64,000 nucleotides of DNA from Nitrosococcus wardiae (GTDB lineage Bacteria > Pseudomonadota > Gammaproteobacteria > Nitrosococcales > Nitrosococcaceae), in contig NZ_CP038033.1 of assembly GCF_004421105.1 (NCBI RefSeq), positions 267,659 to 331,658 on the forward strand, read 5' to 3'. This document shows, piece after piece, positions 27,673 to 40,722 of the stretch. Under the pieces are notes generated by a model. That model had not been told where the DNA came from, searched no databases, and saw only the letters and a list, made by a program, of their open reading frames with translations. Position 1 is the stretch's first letter. Every line of letters starts with the position of its first letter. Both the position numbers and the translations under genes were made by a program.

Positions 27673-30600
27673 CTAGTCGCCTTCTGGGGACGGAAGAAGT
27701 TTATTGACTCGGGTCACGAGCGGTTTGGCCCAAGGACCAGAAACCGTGTAATAATAAGTCAGCAGCTGTCCCACCTGAGTGCCGAACATCTTATTCACTA
27801 ATTTATCCGCTAGCATAATGGCAGTACCGACCCCCAGGCCCACTGGCCCACCGGCCACCGCCCCAGCGAGTGGCAAACTTGAAAAGACATTGGGGGTTAC
27901 CGCTATTATCTGGTCATAGTCTTGAGTTGCCAAGCCAATCCTTCCGCTTGCCTGGACTCGAGCAGTGGGACCTTCCATAACCAATTGATTGGAATAAGCA
28001 TTTCCCTGACGGATGGCAAATGTACCTTGAATTCGGTCAAAGGCAAAGCCTTTACCAAAAATATCGCTGAAATCCAGCGCCAACCGTCGAGGAAGCGTTG
28101 AAACACTAAGTAGGCCAAATAACCGCCCCGCTCCAGGCTCCACATTCAATAAACGGCCTTTGCCCACTGTCAGCCGCATACTGCCATCTAGCCGCTCAAG
28201 GTCGAATAAAGTGGGCGCGCCGGGCCAACCGGCGACAATATCAACCTCCGCCTTTCCGCCAGCAATATTGGTTTGATAATCCAATTCAGTCAGCAGTTGG
28301 CCAAGATCTGGGCTATGGGCCTTGATATCCAGGTGGGACCATTGGGCCTCCCCGTGCACTGTCCAATCTCCACTGGCCTTAAGTTGCATGAGCGGTGAGA
28401 CCATTTCCAGCTCTTCCAAATGTAAACCGTTGGCATAGGGACTGGCATACACTTTGATCACACCCAGATCATAACTGTCGAATTGGCACCGACGGCAGAT
28501 CAGATCAAGCGTTGGCCACGCCTGGGGATGGGCAAGTTGAAATTCACCCTCTGATGACCTCGAATGTAACCACAAATAATCCAAATCAGCGGTTAAAGGT
28601 CCTTTCGAACCCTGAGTAGGTATCGTGATGCTTCCTTTCAAAGAAGGTCCCGATACCTGAGTTTGCCAATGGGAGAGTTCTCGGTTGGCCTTAACTGTGA
28701 CCTCCCCAAAATGCCACCCAAACAGTTCCGCCTGCTCGATTTGTAAGGCAATGTGATCGAGCTGCGTCAACTTGCTGGAGTCCCCTTGAGTAGCCTTCGT
28801 CAGTACTTCCCGCCAGGCATCTATTGAAAGTTGAGGCAGCGTACCCACAAGCCAAGCCCCCTGCTCAGGCAGTATAGGTAGACCACTTCCCACCCTTACC
28901 TTCCCCTTTAGAAGGCGTAATGACTGCCCACTTCCTGTAACCTCGAATACCCCCTGTAGCCCATCGCCATAGGTGAGAGTAATTTGCTTTTTGTCTCCAT
29001 GGGTTCCACGAAGCTCCCATAGCAACTGTTGCGTCTGGTCAGCTGGCTTTGCCAGCGGCGGTGGCAAAGCCACTTCGATCCCCTGCAACGCGGAACTCAC
29101 CCGAACCGTGGTAATCTTGTCTCCCCCTGTTTTGGCTTTTTGAAAAGTGATATAGGCGGTAAAGTCAGCAGCACCACGGAACCAGGGTGACCAGGAGGAG
29201 AACCATTTCTCCGCAAGCCGTGGCGCGTCCAGATGACCTTTGAGACGCAACCGAACCCCTACCCCCCCCTGCTGGTTGGATAAGCTGCGAAGATCGACCT
29301 TAATCGGCTGTTTTAAGAACTGGGCAACCAAGCCTTCCGCTTTAAGCCCCGCTTGAGTAAAGGACAAACTGCCTTTAATAGCAGCGAACTCTAAGAATGG
29401 ACTATCCCCCTGGCGTAAATGAGCATCCGCAAAAATCAATTCTCCATCCACTTCTGGCCGTTTTTTCTTTTTTCCTAGAGGCATCATTAACTTCAGCTTC
29501 AGGCGAGTATCACCGCTAAGTTTTATCTCTTTAAGAAATCCTCCATATTTCTTCTCCAAGGGACTGTGCTGAATAAAGCGCCTAGCATCTTCAGCATCTC
29601 CTTGGATCCAACCCACCACCGTTAGCGGGATTGTTTCAGAGCCAAGATCAGCGAGCCGAACCGTCGCCTCTGTCACCTGGGCATTGAACATTTGGCCTTC
29701 AGCCGCATGGATAGTGATATGCCGACCATCGCTATAGAGATGGGCATCCACTTGTTCCAATGCTGGCCATCCCCTAGCGTAGTTCAACCTAGTCCCATGA
29801 ATGTCCAATTCCGCAGTAAACCGGCCCTGGTCCTGAGAGGGAGGAAAGCGATCCATGGGCCCCTGAAAAACGAGACTGCCTTTCGCGCTCCCGCCCTTGG
29901 GAAAAGCTTGATTCAGCCACCGTACTAAGCCCGGTTTCATAGAGCGTGAAGGGAGATATTGAGATAATGCCGCGAGATCCAGTTTTTCCAGCCCCAAGGA
30001 CAGATTCAGATGGGGGCTATTGGCCCCTGGCAGCTCCTTCAGGCGCAGTGCGGCAGTTAAGGCCAGATCAGAGTTTTGCAATTGAACATTGTCAGCAAGG
30101 ACTCGCCAATCCCCCCCCTTCTGCAGCCAGGTGATTCTCCCTCTAAGCCTGTCCAACATCACCGGCTTTTCCAAATCGTCACTAAAGAGCTGGACATGGC
30201 GGCTATCGATGTGCAATTGCCCGCCGCCATCAATTAACTGCACTTCAAAGGACAGCCCTTGGCAACCCGGCCAATGCTGCCAAGGCCGAACCCCCAATTG
30301 CGCTGTGTTAGCAGAAAATTTCCACTTTTTCCCTTGCTTTTCCCCCAAGGGCAAAACTAGTTTGACATCCCGCAGTTCTCCCACCGGCCGGGTCTCTACT
30401 AGAAAGAGTCGCAGTTGAGGATCCAACTGGTCGCTAAGTTGAAAGAGGGCGGCAACATCCTGCAATCGAAGAAACGTAAATTGACCTTGCAATTTGAAGA
30501 GGGGCTCCCTTTCCATTTTGACCTGCAGCGCCGTGGCTGGCCAGGCCTTACCCCCTCGGACCACTACTAACTGGGGTATCTTCAGAGACCACCCCTGTGC

Positions 30601-31533
30601 CAATGGATGATAATGGGCCATGCCTGCCAGTTGCTGAAAAGCGATAGAGGTAGGAGCCTCTGCCCCTTGAGCCTTACCAGCAACTTGCAGGTTCTTCCAA
30701 TCAAACTTAACTACCGCTTGGCGCAAAGCCGCCTTCCCCCAGCGTAGACCCAGTTCTAAATTACCCGTACCCCGGGTGAAATACAGTCCATAAAGGAAAT
30801 CATGGGCTTGCCAAGGAGCCAATTGTAGCCTTTCCCCCTTAAGGTGAAGAGTACCCTGGCTTTCGGGATCCTGGATACTCCTGCCGGTAAATTTTGCCTT
30901 GATAGTAATTTCTCTACCCAATTCCTCCGGCAAGGTTGCCTTCCCCTCAAGCAGATGAAGGTCCCCCTTATTCTTTAGCCGTAATTCCCCCACTTTTAAG
31001 CCTAGGGGCTTTCTTTCCAAAGCAGGATCAAGCCAGCGGATATCCACATCCACTAGCGTCAACCGCTTCAGTTCAAGCAGCCACGCCGGTAAACGGGGAG
31101 GATCGGGGCAAGGGGACTCGAGGCTCTGCAAACCATGGACGCGAATACATCCTTCTGGTTTCCGCTCAACGGTGAGCTGCCCTCCAATAAGGGTCAGATG
31201 CCGCGGAAGCCACTCCCCTTCCCTGAGAGAGCGATAAGGCGAGGCCCCCAGATAAGCTTCCCTGAAACTCAGCAATTGTTGCTCAGTTTTGGGGTCCAAA
31301 ACCCGCACCTCAGTGAGCCGTAATTTAGGCTCAAGCCCCCGCCAACTTACATCGATGTGCCCAATCTGAACCTCTCGCCCAAGGAAAGTGCTGATCCAAC
31401 GGGAGGCTGTGGCCGGCTCCTCTCCCACCGCTATCCATAACACCCACCACATGCCGACAATAGCCACAGTGCAAAAAGCGAGTATCCCGAGGAAAAAATA
31501 AAGCCAGCGAAAAGAAAAACGGATAGCAACCAT
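27673..31533 (-). CDS. yhdP: YhdP family AsmA-like phospholipid transport protein
   Basis: Very large inner-membrane-anchored periplasmic protein that, with TamB and YdbH, forms a bridge for phospholipid transport to the outer membrane. The 1286 residues start with one membrane helix (about 12-34). The rest is almost all beta-strand, as expected of a groove-shaped AsmA-like repeat structure. The C-terminal part around GRLFGLLSVSTLPRRLALDFSDIFGKGFAFDRIQG is the conserved AsmA_2/DUF3971 region. Size agrees with E. coli YhdP (1266). It sits between rng and nit. Confidence 0.95.
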   Translation of the reverse strand: MVAIRFSFRWLYFFLGILAFCTVAIVGMWWVLWIAVGEEPATASRWISTFLGREVQIGHIDVSWRGLEPKLRLTEVRVLDPKTEQQLLSFREAYLGASPYRSLREGEWLPRHLTLIGGQLTVERKPEGCIRVHGLQSLESPCPDPPRLPAWLLELKRLTLVDVDIRWLDPALERKPLGLKVGELRLKNKGDLHLLEGKATLPEELGREITIKAKFTGRSIQDPESQGTLHLKGERLQLAPWQAHDFLYGLYFTRGTGNLELGLRWGKAALRQAVVKFDWKNLQVAGKAQGAEAPTSIAFQQLAGMAHYHPLAQGWSLKIPQLVVVRGGKAWPATALQVKMEREPLFKLQGQFTFLRLQDVAALFQLSDQLDPQLRLFLVETRPVGELRDVKLVLPLGEKQGKKWKFSANTAQLGVRPWQHWPGCQGLSFEVQLIDGGGQLHIDSRHVQLFSDDLEKPVMLDRLRGRITWLQKGGDWRVLADNVQLQNSDLALTAALRLKELPGANSPHLNLSLGLEKLDLAALSQYLPSRSMKPGLVRWLNQAFPKGGSAKGSLVFQGPMDRFPPSQDQGRFTAELDIHGTRLNYARGWPALEQVDAHLYSDGRHITIHAAEGQMFNAQVTEATVRLADLGSETIPLTVVGWIQGDAEDARRFIQHSPLEKKYGGFLKEIKLSGDTRLKLKLMMPLGKKKKRPEVDGELIFADAHLRQGDSPFLEFAAIKGSLSFTQAGLKAEGLVAQFLKQPIKVDLRSLSNQQGGVGVRLRLKGHLDAPRLAEKWFSSWSPWFRGAADFTAYITFQKAKTGGDKITTVRVSSALQGIEVALPPPLAKPADQTQQLLWELRGTHGDKKQITLTYGDGLQGVFEVTGSGQSLRLLKGKVRVGSGLPILPEQGAWLVGTLPQLSIDAWREVLTKATQGDSSKLTQLDHIALQIEQAELFGWHFGEVTVKANRELSHWQTQVSGPSLKGSITIPTQGSKGPLTADLDYLWLHSRSSEGEFQLAHPQAWPTLDLICRRCQFDSYDLGVIKVYASPYANGLHLEELEMVSPLMQLKASGDWTVHGEAQWSHLDIKAHSPDLGQLLTELDYQTNIAGGKAEVDIVAGWPGAPTLFDLERLDGSMRLTVGKGRLLNVEPGAGRLFGLLSVSTLPRRLALDFSDIFGKGFAFDRIQGTFAIRQGNAYSNQLVMEGPTARVQASGRIGLATQDYDQIIAVTPNVFSSLPLAGAVAGGPVGLGVGTAIMLADKLVNKMFGTQVGQLLTYYYTVSGPWAKPLVTRVNKLLPSPEGD

Positions 31534-31557
31534 AAATACCAGTTCTTAGATGAGCGG

Positions 31558-33030
31558 TTACATCATCACAACATCGAATTGCTCACGCATATAGAGCAAT
31601 TCTGCCTGGAATTTGATAGGCTTGCCGATAAAGGCCTCCAGTTCAGCCACACTGGCGGATTCCTCATCCATTAAGCGATCAACGACTTCTTGGGCAGCAA
31701 TGACCAAATACTGGCTCGCCTCGAATTGTCGGGCCTCTCGCAAAATCTCGCGCAAAATTTCGTAACATACGGTCTCTACTGTTTTGACAGTACCCCGACC
31801 GCCACAGGTAGGACAGGTCTCGCAGAGGATTTGCTCCAGGCTCTCCCGGGTGCGCTTGCGGGTCATTTCCACCAATCCCAGGGAAGAAACCTCGCTAATA
31901 TGGGTCTTAGCATGATCCTTTTCCAATCCCTTTTCTAGAGCCCGCAATACCTGCCGCTTGTGGTCCTCTTCCTCCATGTCAATAAAATCAATAATGATAA
32001 TTCCACCCAGGTTGCGCAATCGCAGTTGCCTGCAGATGGCCTGGGCCGCCTCCAGATTTGTTTTAAAAATGGTCTCCTCTAAATTACGGTGACCCACAAA
32101 AGCACCCGTATTTACATCGATGGTCGTCATGGCCTCTGTCTGGTCGATAATAAGATAGCCACCCGATTTAAGTTGCACTTTGCGGCCTAAGGATTTTTGG
32201 ATTTCATCCTCAATACCATAGAGATCAAAAATCGGTCGCTCTCCCTGATAACATTCCAAGGTAGCGAGTAAATCAGGGACGAAATGTTCAGCAAAATCAA
32301 CCAATTTATGATAAGTTTCGCGGGAATCGATGCGAACCCGCTCGACTCTCTCGTGGACAAGATCACGCATAGTCCGCATCACCAAAGATAGATCTTCATG
32401 AACGACATGACCGGCTTTAACGGTTTGGCTGCGTTCTTTAATAGTGCGCCATAGGCGGTGCAAAAACTCCATATCCGTCTGGAGTTCGTCTGCAATGGCT
32501 CCCTCTGCTACCGTGCGAATGATATACCCCCCCTGGTCATCTTCGAGCAATATGGAGGCCAATAAATTCTTAAGTCGCTGACGTTCTTCTTCATCCTCAA
32601 TTTTCAACGAAACCCCAATACCAGACATCTCCGGCATATAGACCAAATACCGGGAAGCCACGGAGATCTGGGTCGTCAGGCGCGCCCCTTTGGTTCCGAT
32701 GGGGTCTTTAATCACTTGTACCAATACCTCTTGTCCCTCTGAGAGCAAGGAGGTAATAGAGGGGACCCCTACTTCACTTTCCAAATCCCCCATCTGGCCT
32801 GGCGGTAATCGAATATCGGAAGCATGGAGGAAAGCGGCTCGTTCTAAACCAATATCCACGAAGGCGGCCTGCATGCCAGGCAAAATCCGGCTCACCCGTC
32901 CTTTATAGATATTGCTGACCCAACCCCGGCGACTACTCCGCTCAATATATAATTCCTGCACCACACCATTTTCAACCACGGCGACCCGGGTCTCGCTGGG
33001 GGTCACATTAATGAGGATCTCCTCACTCAC
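31558..33030 (-). CDS. rng: Ribonuclease G
   Basis: Endoribonuclease that matures the 5' end of 16S rRNA and takes part in mRNA decay. I chose the GTG at 33030 (490 residues), which follows AAGGAAAG and gives the canonical [17 protein letters not shown] start; the longer frame to 33195 runs back into maf and adds unrelated sequence. The S1 domain (about 38-125) is followed by the catalytic region with [12 protein letters not shown] and IIIIDFIDM, which bind magnesium, and the zinc-link CPTCGGRG. It overlaps the end of maf by eight bases. Confidence 0.95.
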   Translation of the reverse strand: MSEEILINVTPSETRVAVVENGVVQELYIERSSRRGWVSNIYKGRVSRILPGMQAAFVDIGLERAAFLHASDIRLPPGQMGDLESEVGVPSITSLLSEGQEVLVQVIKDPIGTKGARLTTQISVASRYLVYMPEMSGIGVSLKIEDEEERQRLKNLLASILLEDDQGGYIIRTVAEGAIADELQTDMEFLHRLWRTIKERSQTVKAGHVVHEDLSLVMRTMRDLVHERVERVRIDSRETYHKLVDFAEHFVPDLLATLECYQGERPIFDLYGIEDEIQKSLGRKVQLKSGGYLIIDQTEAMTTIDVNTGAFVGHRNLEETIFKTNLEAAQAICRQLRLRNLGGIIIIDFIDMEEEDHKRQVLRALEKGLEKDHAKTHISEVSSLGLVEMTRKRTRESLEQILCETCPTCGGRGTVKTVETVCYEILREILREARQFEASQYLVIAAQEVVDRLMDEESASVAELEAFIGKPIKFQAELLYMREQFDVVMM

Positions 33031-33643
33031 CAGCGATTTCTTTCCTTGATGGCAAACTTCTAAGTAGTTCTCCTGTCTCGTACAAAGGCAACCCCATAAC
33101 CCCAGAATAACTCCCTTCAAGATGACAGATAAACAGCGCCGCTTGGCCTTGGATGGCATAAGCCCCGGCCTTATCCAACCCTTCACCCGAGGCAAGATAG
33201 GCCTGGCGCTCAGTTTTGGTGAGCGGTTTGAAAGTCACCGTACTGATGCTTAATTGGCATTGTATGCCGCCATTGACTAAAGCCACGGCCGTCAAAACCT
33301 GATGGCTACGACCCGAGAGCCGTGCAAGCATGGCCTCAGCATGAATTTGATCTGTGGGCTTACCCAGGATTTCATCCTCTATAACTACTGCCGTATCGGC
33401 CCCCAAGACAGGCAATCGGCCTTGGAGTAATTGCTGCTCCCAGCCTGCTCGGGCTTTAGCCACAGCCAGACGACGAACATAACTCGCAGGCATCTCCCCC
33501 GGTTGAGAGCTTTCATTCACCCTGACGTCGAGGCGTTTAAATTCAACCCCAATCTGAGTTAATAGGGCTTGGCGTCGCGGTGAAGCAGAAGCAAGCGCAA
33601 TAGGGGAAAAAGGGCAATATAAGGTCTCCAAGGGTCCTCTCAA
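33023..33643 (-). CDS. maf: Maf-family nucleoside triphosphate pyrophosphatase
   Basis: House-cleaning pyrophosphatase that hydrolyses dTTP/UTP or modified nucleotides and so limits their incorporation. The 206 residues contain the family start [13 protein letters not shown], the catalytic [16 protein letters not shown] and the closing motif with [22 protein letters not shown]. The QGQAALFI stretch fits the YhdE (dTTP/UTP) branch. The start codon is uncertain: TTG at 33643 is used, and a TTG at 33631 is possible. It overlaps rng, as in the mreBCD-maf-rng order of other species, though mreBCD is elsewhere here. Confidence 0.92.
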   Translation of the reverse strand: MRGPLETLYCPFSPIALASASPRRQALLTQIGVEFKRLDVRVNESSQPGEMPASYVRRLAVAKARAGWEQQLLQGRLPVLGADTAVVIEDEILGKPTDQIHAEAMLARLSGRSHQVLTAVALVNGGIQCQLSISTVTFKPLTKTERQAYLASGEGLDKAGAYAIQGQAALFICHLEGSYSGVMGLPLYETGELLRSLPSRKEIAGE

Positions 33644-33738
33644 ATTTCTCTATCCCAAAATGCGAATAAGCCTTAAAGGTTAAAAATTGTATTAGTCCCT
33701 TTCCCCGGGAGAAAATTCATGCTGGAAAATTTTCAGGA

Positions 33739-34212
33739 TTAGCTAGCTCGATGGTAGGGATGGTGGTTAAGAAGACTGAAAGCACGATAGATCTGTTCTG
33801 CTAAGATCACGCGCACTAAACCATGAGGGAGGGTAAGCGCAGACAGGGCCCACTTGCGCGTAGCCCGCTCTAAGCACAAGGGGGCTAAGCCATCTGGCCC
33901 GCCCACTAATAATGCGACGTCCCGGCCTTCATTCATCCATGTCTGTAAGTATTTGGCTACCTCTTCAGTGGTCCAGGGTTCTCCGTGTTCATCACAAGCG
34001 ATCACCTGACTATTTGCCGGGATGGCGGCTAATAGGCGACGGCATTCATCTTGTTGCCACTGAGCAGGATTCCCACTCTTGCCACGCCGGGCAGTGGCCA
34101 CTTCCACCAAATGAAGAGAGCATTGTTGAGGCAGGCGCCGAGCATAATCCCGGTAGCCTTCTCCAATCCAGCTTGGCAGACGTTGCCCCACAGTAACTAC
34201 ATAGATATTCAT
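33739..34212 (-). CDS. rlmH: 23S rRNA pseudouridine-1915 N3-methyltransferase
   Basis: SPOUT-class methyltransferase that modifies pseudouridine 1915 in helix 69 of the large subunit. The 157 residues include the SAM-binding knot with LLVGGPDGLAP and the conserved C-terminus LAEQIYRAFSLLNHHPYHR. Length is as in E. coli RlmH (155). It follows rsfS after six bases, the usual rsfS-rlmH pair, both acting on the 50S subunit. Confidence 0.97.
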   Translation of the reverse strand: MNIYVVTVGQRLPSWIGEGYRDYARRLPQQCSLHLVEVATARRGKSGNPAQWQQDECRRLLAAIPANSQVIACDEHGEPWTTEEVAKYLQTWMNEGRDVALLVGGPDGLAPLCLERATRKWALSALTLPHGLVRVILAEQIYRAFSLLNHHPYHRAS

Positions 34213-34218
34213 TCCCGT

Positions 34219-34569
34219 TTATTGTTGTTCTTTAACTCCAGGGGAAGGGGAGACATTCCAGAGTTTTTCCAGATTATAAAAAGCGCGCACCTGGGGGAGC
34301 ATAATATGGGCAACGACATCCCCCATATCCACTAACACCCATTCTCCGTGCAACTCGCCCTCCACGCCCAAGGGGCGATACCCTGCTGCCTTACATCTTT
34401 CAACGACTTCATTGGCTAACGCCTTGACTTGACGATTGGAGGCCCCACTAGCCACCACCATATAATCAACCACATCGGTGAGATCTCGCACATCTAAAAC
34501 CTGAATATCACGGCCCTTTAAGGCTTCTAGGGCCGTCACCACTAATTCTTTGAGCTCCACTGCTGACAT
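34219..34569 (-). CDS. rsfS: Ribosomal silencing factor RsfS
   Basis: Binds ribosomal protein L14 and blocks subunit joining when nutrients are short. The ATG at 34569 gives 116 residues and the standard N-terminus MSAVELKELVVTALE; the longer frame to 34674 reaches into nadD and adds unrelated residues. Typical elements are LDVRDLTDVVDYMVVASG and EGELHGEWVLVDMGDVVAHIM. It starts one base after the nadD stop, so the genes are probably translationally coupled. Confidence 0.95.
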   Translation of the reverse strand: MSAVELKELVVTALEALKGRDIQVLDVRDLTDVVDYMVVASGASNRQVKALANEVVERCKAAGYRPLGVEGELHGEWVLVDMGDVVAHIMLPQVRAFYNLEKLWNVSPSPGVKEQQ

Positions 34570-34570
34570 T

Positions 34571-35269
34571 CTATTGCTCCGGCATAAAAAGGGGGGCAGA
34601 ATACAAGCGCTTCTTTCGAATATCATCCCAAACAGCGTCAGGAAGAAGGTAGCGGGCGCTCCGTCCAGCCCCAATCAAACTCCGAATGCGGGTGGCAGAT
34701 ATCGCCAACTGAGTGACTTCCAGAGGGAAAATTAACCCTCGAGGTTGTTGCGCCAGTTGGGCTGGATCATAGATACAGCGCGATTCTAGAAAATGCTTAA
34801 GTTCACCCTCTTGAGGAAGGGGCTCACCCGGGCGTTTCATCACCAAAAGATGGGCCAATTCCATAAGCTCTGCCCAACGGTGCCATTGAGGCAGTCCTCG
34901 AAAAGCGTCCGTCCCTAATATCAAACATAAGGGCCCATTCCCCTGCTCCGCCCGTAGTGAGGCCAGGGTATCCACCATATAAGAGGGACCGGATCGGGCA
35001 AGCTCCCGATCATCAACGGTAAATCTCGGCTCTTCAGCAATCGCAAGCTCGAGCATCGCTAAACGTTGCCCCGGACTGGCCATCGGCGCTTGACGGTGAG
35101 GGGGATGACGGCAAGGAATAAACCGTATCTCGGTCAAAGGAAGTTGCTCAAGCAATTCCAGAGCAGGGCGCAGGTGACCAAAATGAACGGGGTCAAAGGT
35201 CCCGCCGAAGATGCCTATGGCGGCCGTAGGGTGAGGAGGTTTAGCAGCAAAAGTTTTAGGCAGAATCAC
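34571..35269 (-). CDS. nadD: Nicotinate-nucleotide adenylyltransferase
   Basis: Adenylates nicotinate mononucleotide to deamido-NAD in NAD synthesis. The 232 residues carry the nucleotidyltransferase motif GGTFDPVHFGH with HxGH (His29, His32) and the C-terminal ISATRIRS-type motif SATRIRSLI. About 16 residues precede the first strand, so the protein is slightly longer at its N-terminus than E. coli NadD. It lies six bases after proA and directly before rsfS. Confidence 0.95.
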   Translation of the reverse strand: MILPKTFAAKPPHPTAAIGIFGGTFDPVHFGHLRPALELLEQLPLTEIRFIPCRHPPHRQAPMASPGQRLAMLELAIAEEPRFTVDDRELARSGPSYMVDTLASLRAEQGNGPLCLILGTDAFRGLPQWHRWAELMELAHLLVMKRPGEPLPQEGELKHFLESRCIYDPAQLAQQPRGLIFPLEVTQLAISATRIRSLIGAGRSARYLLPDAVWDDIRKKRLYSAPLFMPEQ

Positions 35270-35275
35270 AACATC

Positions 35276-36532
35276 TTATTCCCTGATATGGCCGTTCCCG
35301 AATACGATCCACTTCTGTGAAGTTAACCCCTCCAGACCTACCGGCCCACGGGCATGAAGCTTATCGGTGGAAATCCCAATTTCAGCACCCAGACCATATT
35401 CGAAACCGTCAGCAAAGCGGGTCGATGCATTCACCATCACCGAGCTAGAATTCACTTCGGAGAGAAAACGTCGCGCTTGAGTAAAATCCTCAGTCACAAT
35501 GGTTTCAGTATGATGGGAACCATAATGGGTAATATGCTCAATCGCCTCATCCAGTCCAGCCACCACCCGGATAGCAAGAATTGGGGCCAAATACTCAGTG
35601 TACCAGTCTTCCTCTGTGGCAGGCTTGACCTGGGGCAATAGGCCTTGGGTTTCCGAGCAGCCCCGCAGTTCCACCTCGGCGGTTCGGTAATGTTCCCCTA
35701 AAATCGGCAGCACCTTGGGAGCAATCCCACGGGCAACCAATAAAGTTTCCATGGCATTGCAGACCCCATAGCGCTGGCATTTTGCGTTCACCGCAATAGC
35801 CACCGCCTTGTCCAGATCGGCTCTGCCGTCAATATAGACATGACAGACCCCATCCAGGTGCTTAATGACAGGTAGCTTTGCTTCCCGGCTAATACGTTCA
35901 ATCAGGCCCTTACCTCCCCGCGGGACAATCACATCCACATAGGCTTCCTGAGTAATCAGCTCACTGACGGCCGAGCGGTCGGTGGTTTCGACCACTTGCA
36001 CTGCCTCCTGCGGTAATCCCGCCTGTTCCAGCCCCTGGTGGATACAACGGGCAATGGCTTGATTAGAATGGAGTGCCTCGGACCCCCCCCGAAGGATAAC
36101 CGCATTCCCCGACTTTAAGCATAGACCGGCAGCATCAGCGGTAACATTGGGTCGGGATTCATAGATGATGCCAATTACTCCAAGGGGAACCCGCATCCGC
36201 CCTACCTGGATACCCGAAGGCCGGTAGTTGAGGTCGCTAATCGCACCCACCGGATCAGGCAGAGAGGCAATCTGGCACAATCCCTCGGCCATCGCCTTAA
36301 TTCTTGCCTCTGTCAGCGTCAGCCGATCCAGCAAAGCATCGTCTAGCCCTTTATTCCGACCTGCGGCCAAGTCCTTACGATTGGCTTCATCCAAAGTTTG
36401 CCCTTCCGCCTCAAGAATAGAAGCCGCTCTCTCCAGGGCCCGATTTTTGTCTGCCGTGCTAGCCCGGGCCAAAATCCGGCTTACCTCACGGGCGCGGCGA
36501 CCTAGGTTCTGCATGTAATCTTTGATGTCCAT
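35276..36532 (-). CDS. proA: Gamma-glutamyl phosphate reductase
   Basis: NADPH-dependent reduction of glutamyl 5-phosphate to the semialdehyde, second step of proline synthesis. The 418 residues match the family length. Motifs include [16 protein letters not shown], the catalytic cysteine in [12 protein letters not shown] and the C-terminal [13 protein letters not shown]. proB is not adjacent, so the glutamate kinase is encoded elsewhere. It is placed between holA and nadD as in several gammaproteobacteria. Confidence 0.97.
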   Translation of the reverse strand: MDIKDYMQNLGRRAREVSRILARASTADKNRALERAASILEAEGQTLDEANRKDLAAGRNKGLDDALLDRLTLTEARIKAMAEGLCQIASLPDPVGAISDLNYRPSGIQVGRMRVPLGVIGIIYESRPNVTADAAGLCLKSGNAVILRGGSEALHSNQAIARCIHQGLEQAGLPQEAVQVVETTDRSAVSELITQEAYVDVIVPRGGKGLIERISREAKLPVIKHLDGVCHVYIDGRADLDKAVAIAVNAKCQRYGVCNAMETLLVARGIAPKVLPILGEHYRTAEVELRGCSETQGLLPQVKPATEEDWYTEYLAPILAIRVVAGLDEAIEHITHYGSHHTETIVTEDFTQARRFLSEVNSSSVMVNASTRFADGFEYGLGAEIGISTDKLHARGPVGLEGLTSQKWIVFGNGHIRE

Positions 36533-36605
36533 AATTTACTCTAACCGCTTCTTAAACTGAGTCACGTCTCTAGGCGTTGAGGTTGCCTCTTGACCATCGG
36601 GAGAA

Positions 36606-37661
36606 TTATGCCCTGCCTAGCTCATAGCCCAAACTTCCCTGGCGCGGAGGAAAGAGTTCAACCCCCGCAATAGCGACACATAATTGCAGGATTGCCTCCC
36701 AAGGACGACCCTTTGCCGCACCCTTAATCATCCGATCGATGTCGCCCAGCTGCTGCAGAAAAACCTGCCAACGATGCGCTGAATGGCGGGACAAGGCTTG
36801 TTTGCTCAGGGCCTTACGTCGCTCCCATACTCGCTGTTCTCTCAAGGCCTGATCTACCGGGGTTCCCTGAGCACAAGCACTAGCGACACCAACCAACCGC
36901 CGCAGTTCCCAGGCCAAGGCCCCCAAAACCACAGTGGGTTCCACACCTTCGGCACGCAGCCCACGCCAGATCCGTAGTATCTGGACCACATCGCCCGCCA
37001 AGGCACTCTCCACGAGGCGAAAAGCATCATAACGGGCATTATCGGCAACGACCTCTTCTACCCCATGGACATCAATCGTTCCTTCCGAGTACAACAAGGT
37101 CAACTTATCAATCTCTTGGGCACAGGCAAGCAAATTGCCCTCCAAACGCTCCACCAACGCAGTGACAGCCTCCGGGGTAGGATGCAGGTTTTTGCTCTGC
37201 ATCCGACGCTCAATCCACCGGGGCAGCGAGGAGGACTCGATTTTAAATACTTGGACCACAACCCCCACTTGCTCAAGCACAGAAAACCATGAACTCCTCT
37301 GGTGTCGGCGCTCCAATTTATCACTAATTATCAGCACAAGGGTGTCCCGGCTTGGGTCTTTCCCATAAGCTTGTAATGCTTTACCCCCAGCTTCCCCAAG
37401 CCCCCCTCCCGACAGGCGCAACTCAATAAAACGGCGGGAGGCGAACAAAGAAAGACTCGCGGTGACCAATTGCAATTGTCCCCAGTCAAACCCACGGTCA
37501 ATATGCATCACCTCCCGCTCATTAAAGCCTTGAGAGCGGGCTTGGGAACGAATCAGATCGGCCGATTCTTCTATTAGCAGCGGTTCATCGCCGAAGAGCA
37601 GGTAAACGGGAGCAAGTTCACGCTCCAGGTGGACAGCAAGCTGTTCTAACTTAACTCTCAT
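36606..37661 (-). CDS. holA: DNA polymerase III subunit delta
   Basis: Clamp-loader subunit that opens the beta sliding clamp. The 351 residues start MRVKLEQLAVHLERELAPVYLLFGDEPLLIEESAD, a standard delta N-terminus, and the AAA+-like fold continues without Walker motifs, as expected. The clamp-binding region lies near SLSLFASRRFIELRL. It overlaps the lptE stop by four bases, giving the conserved leuS-lptE-holA order. Confidence 0.94.
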   Translation of the reverse strand: MRVKLEQLAVHLERELAPVYLLFGDEPLLIEESADLIRSQARSQGFNEREVMHIDRGFDWGQLQLVTASLSLFASRRFIELRLSGGGLGEAGGKALQAYGKDPSRDTLVLIISDKLERRHQRSSWFSVLEQVGVVVQVFKIESSSLPRWIERRMQSKNLHPTPEAVTALVERLEGNLLACAQEIDKLTLLYSEGTIDVHGVEEVVADNARYDAFRLVESALAGDVVQILRIWRGLRAEGVEPTVVLGALAWELRRLVGVASACAQGTPVDQALREQRVWERRKALSKQALSRHSAHRWQVFLQQLGDIDRMIKGAAKGRPWEAILQLCVAIAGVELFPPRQGSLGYELGRA

Positions 37662-38167
37662 CCATTTAGAGTGGGCGGTAATGCCTCTAAACGCCAGAGA
37701 ATCTGCTGTACCATTTCTTCTTGCAGGACCTCGCGCAACAGCGCTTCTTGCTCTCCGGCTGAAAGCACACTGCGCTCGTCAAACTGATACTCCCGCATCA
37801 ACTCCAGCTGCTGGGACGGTAGCAATATTTCTCCCTGAGGATTGGTGACTTGAAACTGCAATATATATTTAAGCGCATATTCTTGCACCTTACCCGTTGT
37901 CCCCACAGAAAGCACTTGCCGCTGCAATTGGTTGTAGGTCACGCTTAATATGGCGCTGGCTTCTGCGGGTACTGCGGTTACGGTAACCCCATAAGCCTCA
38001 AGGCTACGCTTAAGGCCGACCCCCAAATCACTGTAAGGCACAACCCCTTGCAGATAGGTGCGTTCCAATAAAGGTGAAAGTTGGGTATCACCACGCAGAT
38101 GAAAACCACAACCTGCTAGCAACAACAGCAAGAATAAAGATGCTCTTCCTAGCCATTGCCTAACCAT
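37658..38167 (-). CDS. lptE: LPS-assembly lipoprotein LptE
   Basis: Outer-membrane lipoprotein that plugs the LptD barrel and helps insert LPS. The ATG at 38167 gives 169 residues with a signal peptide and lipobox LLAGC (Cys20), then the characteristic GFHLRG directly after the cysteine. A TTG at 38209 would start inside leuS and is unlikely. The remaining sequence is a mixed alpha/beta domain, as in the family. It follows leuS by 19 bases. Confidence 0.93.
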   Translation of the reverse strand: MVRQWLGRASLFLLLLLAGCGFHLRGDTQLSPLLERTYLQGVVPYSDLGVGLKRSLEAYGVTVTAVPAEASAILSVTYNQLQRQVLSVGTTGKVQEYALKYILQFQVTNPQGEILLPSQQLELMREYQFDERSVLSAGEQEALLREVLQEEMVQQILWRLEALPPTLNG

Positions 38168-38186
38168 AGCAGAAAATCTCAATGAC

Positions 38187-40652
<2,466 letters not shown>

Positions 40653-40722
40653 TTAATAAGTTCACTAACAAAATGACTTGAATCAAAGAGAAAACCGAGA
40701 ATATCGAGCTCCGACCACTCAC

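Noticed and set aside
34570-34674. N-terminally extended rsfS
   Set aside because: The added 35 residues come from the nadD frame region and do not resemble RsfS; ATG at 34569 fits the family.
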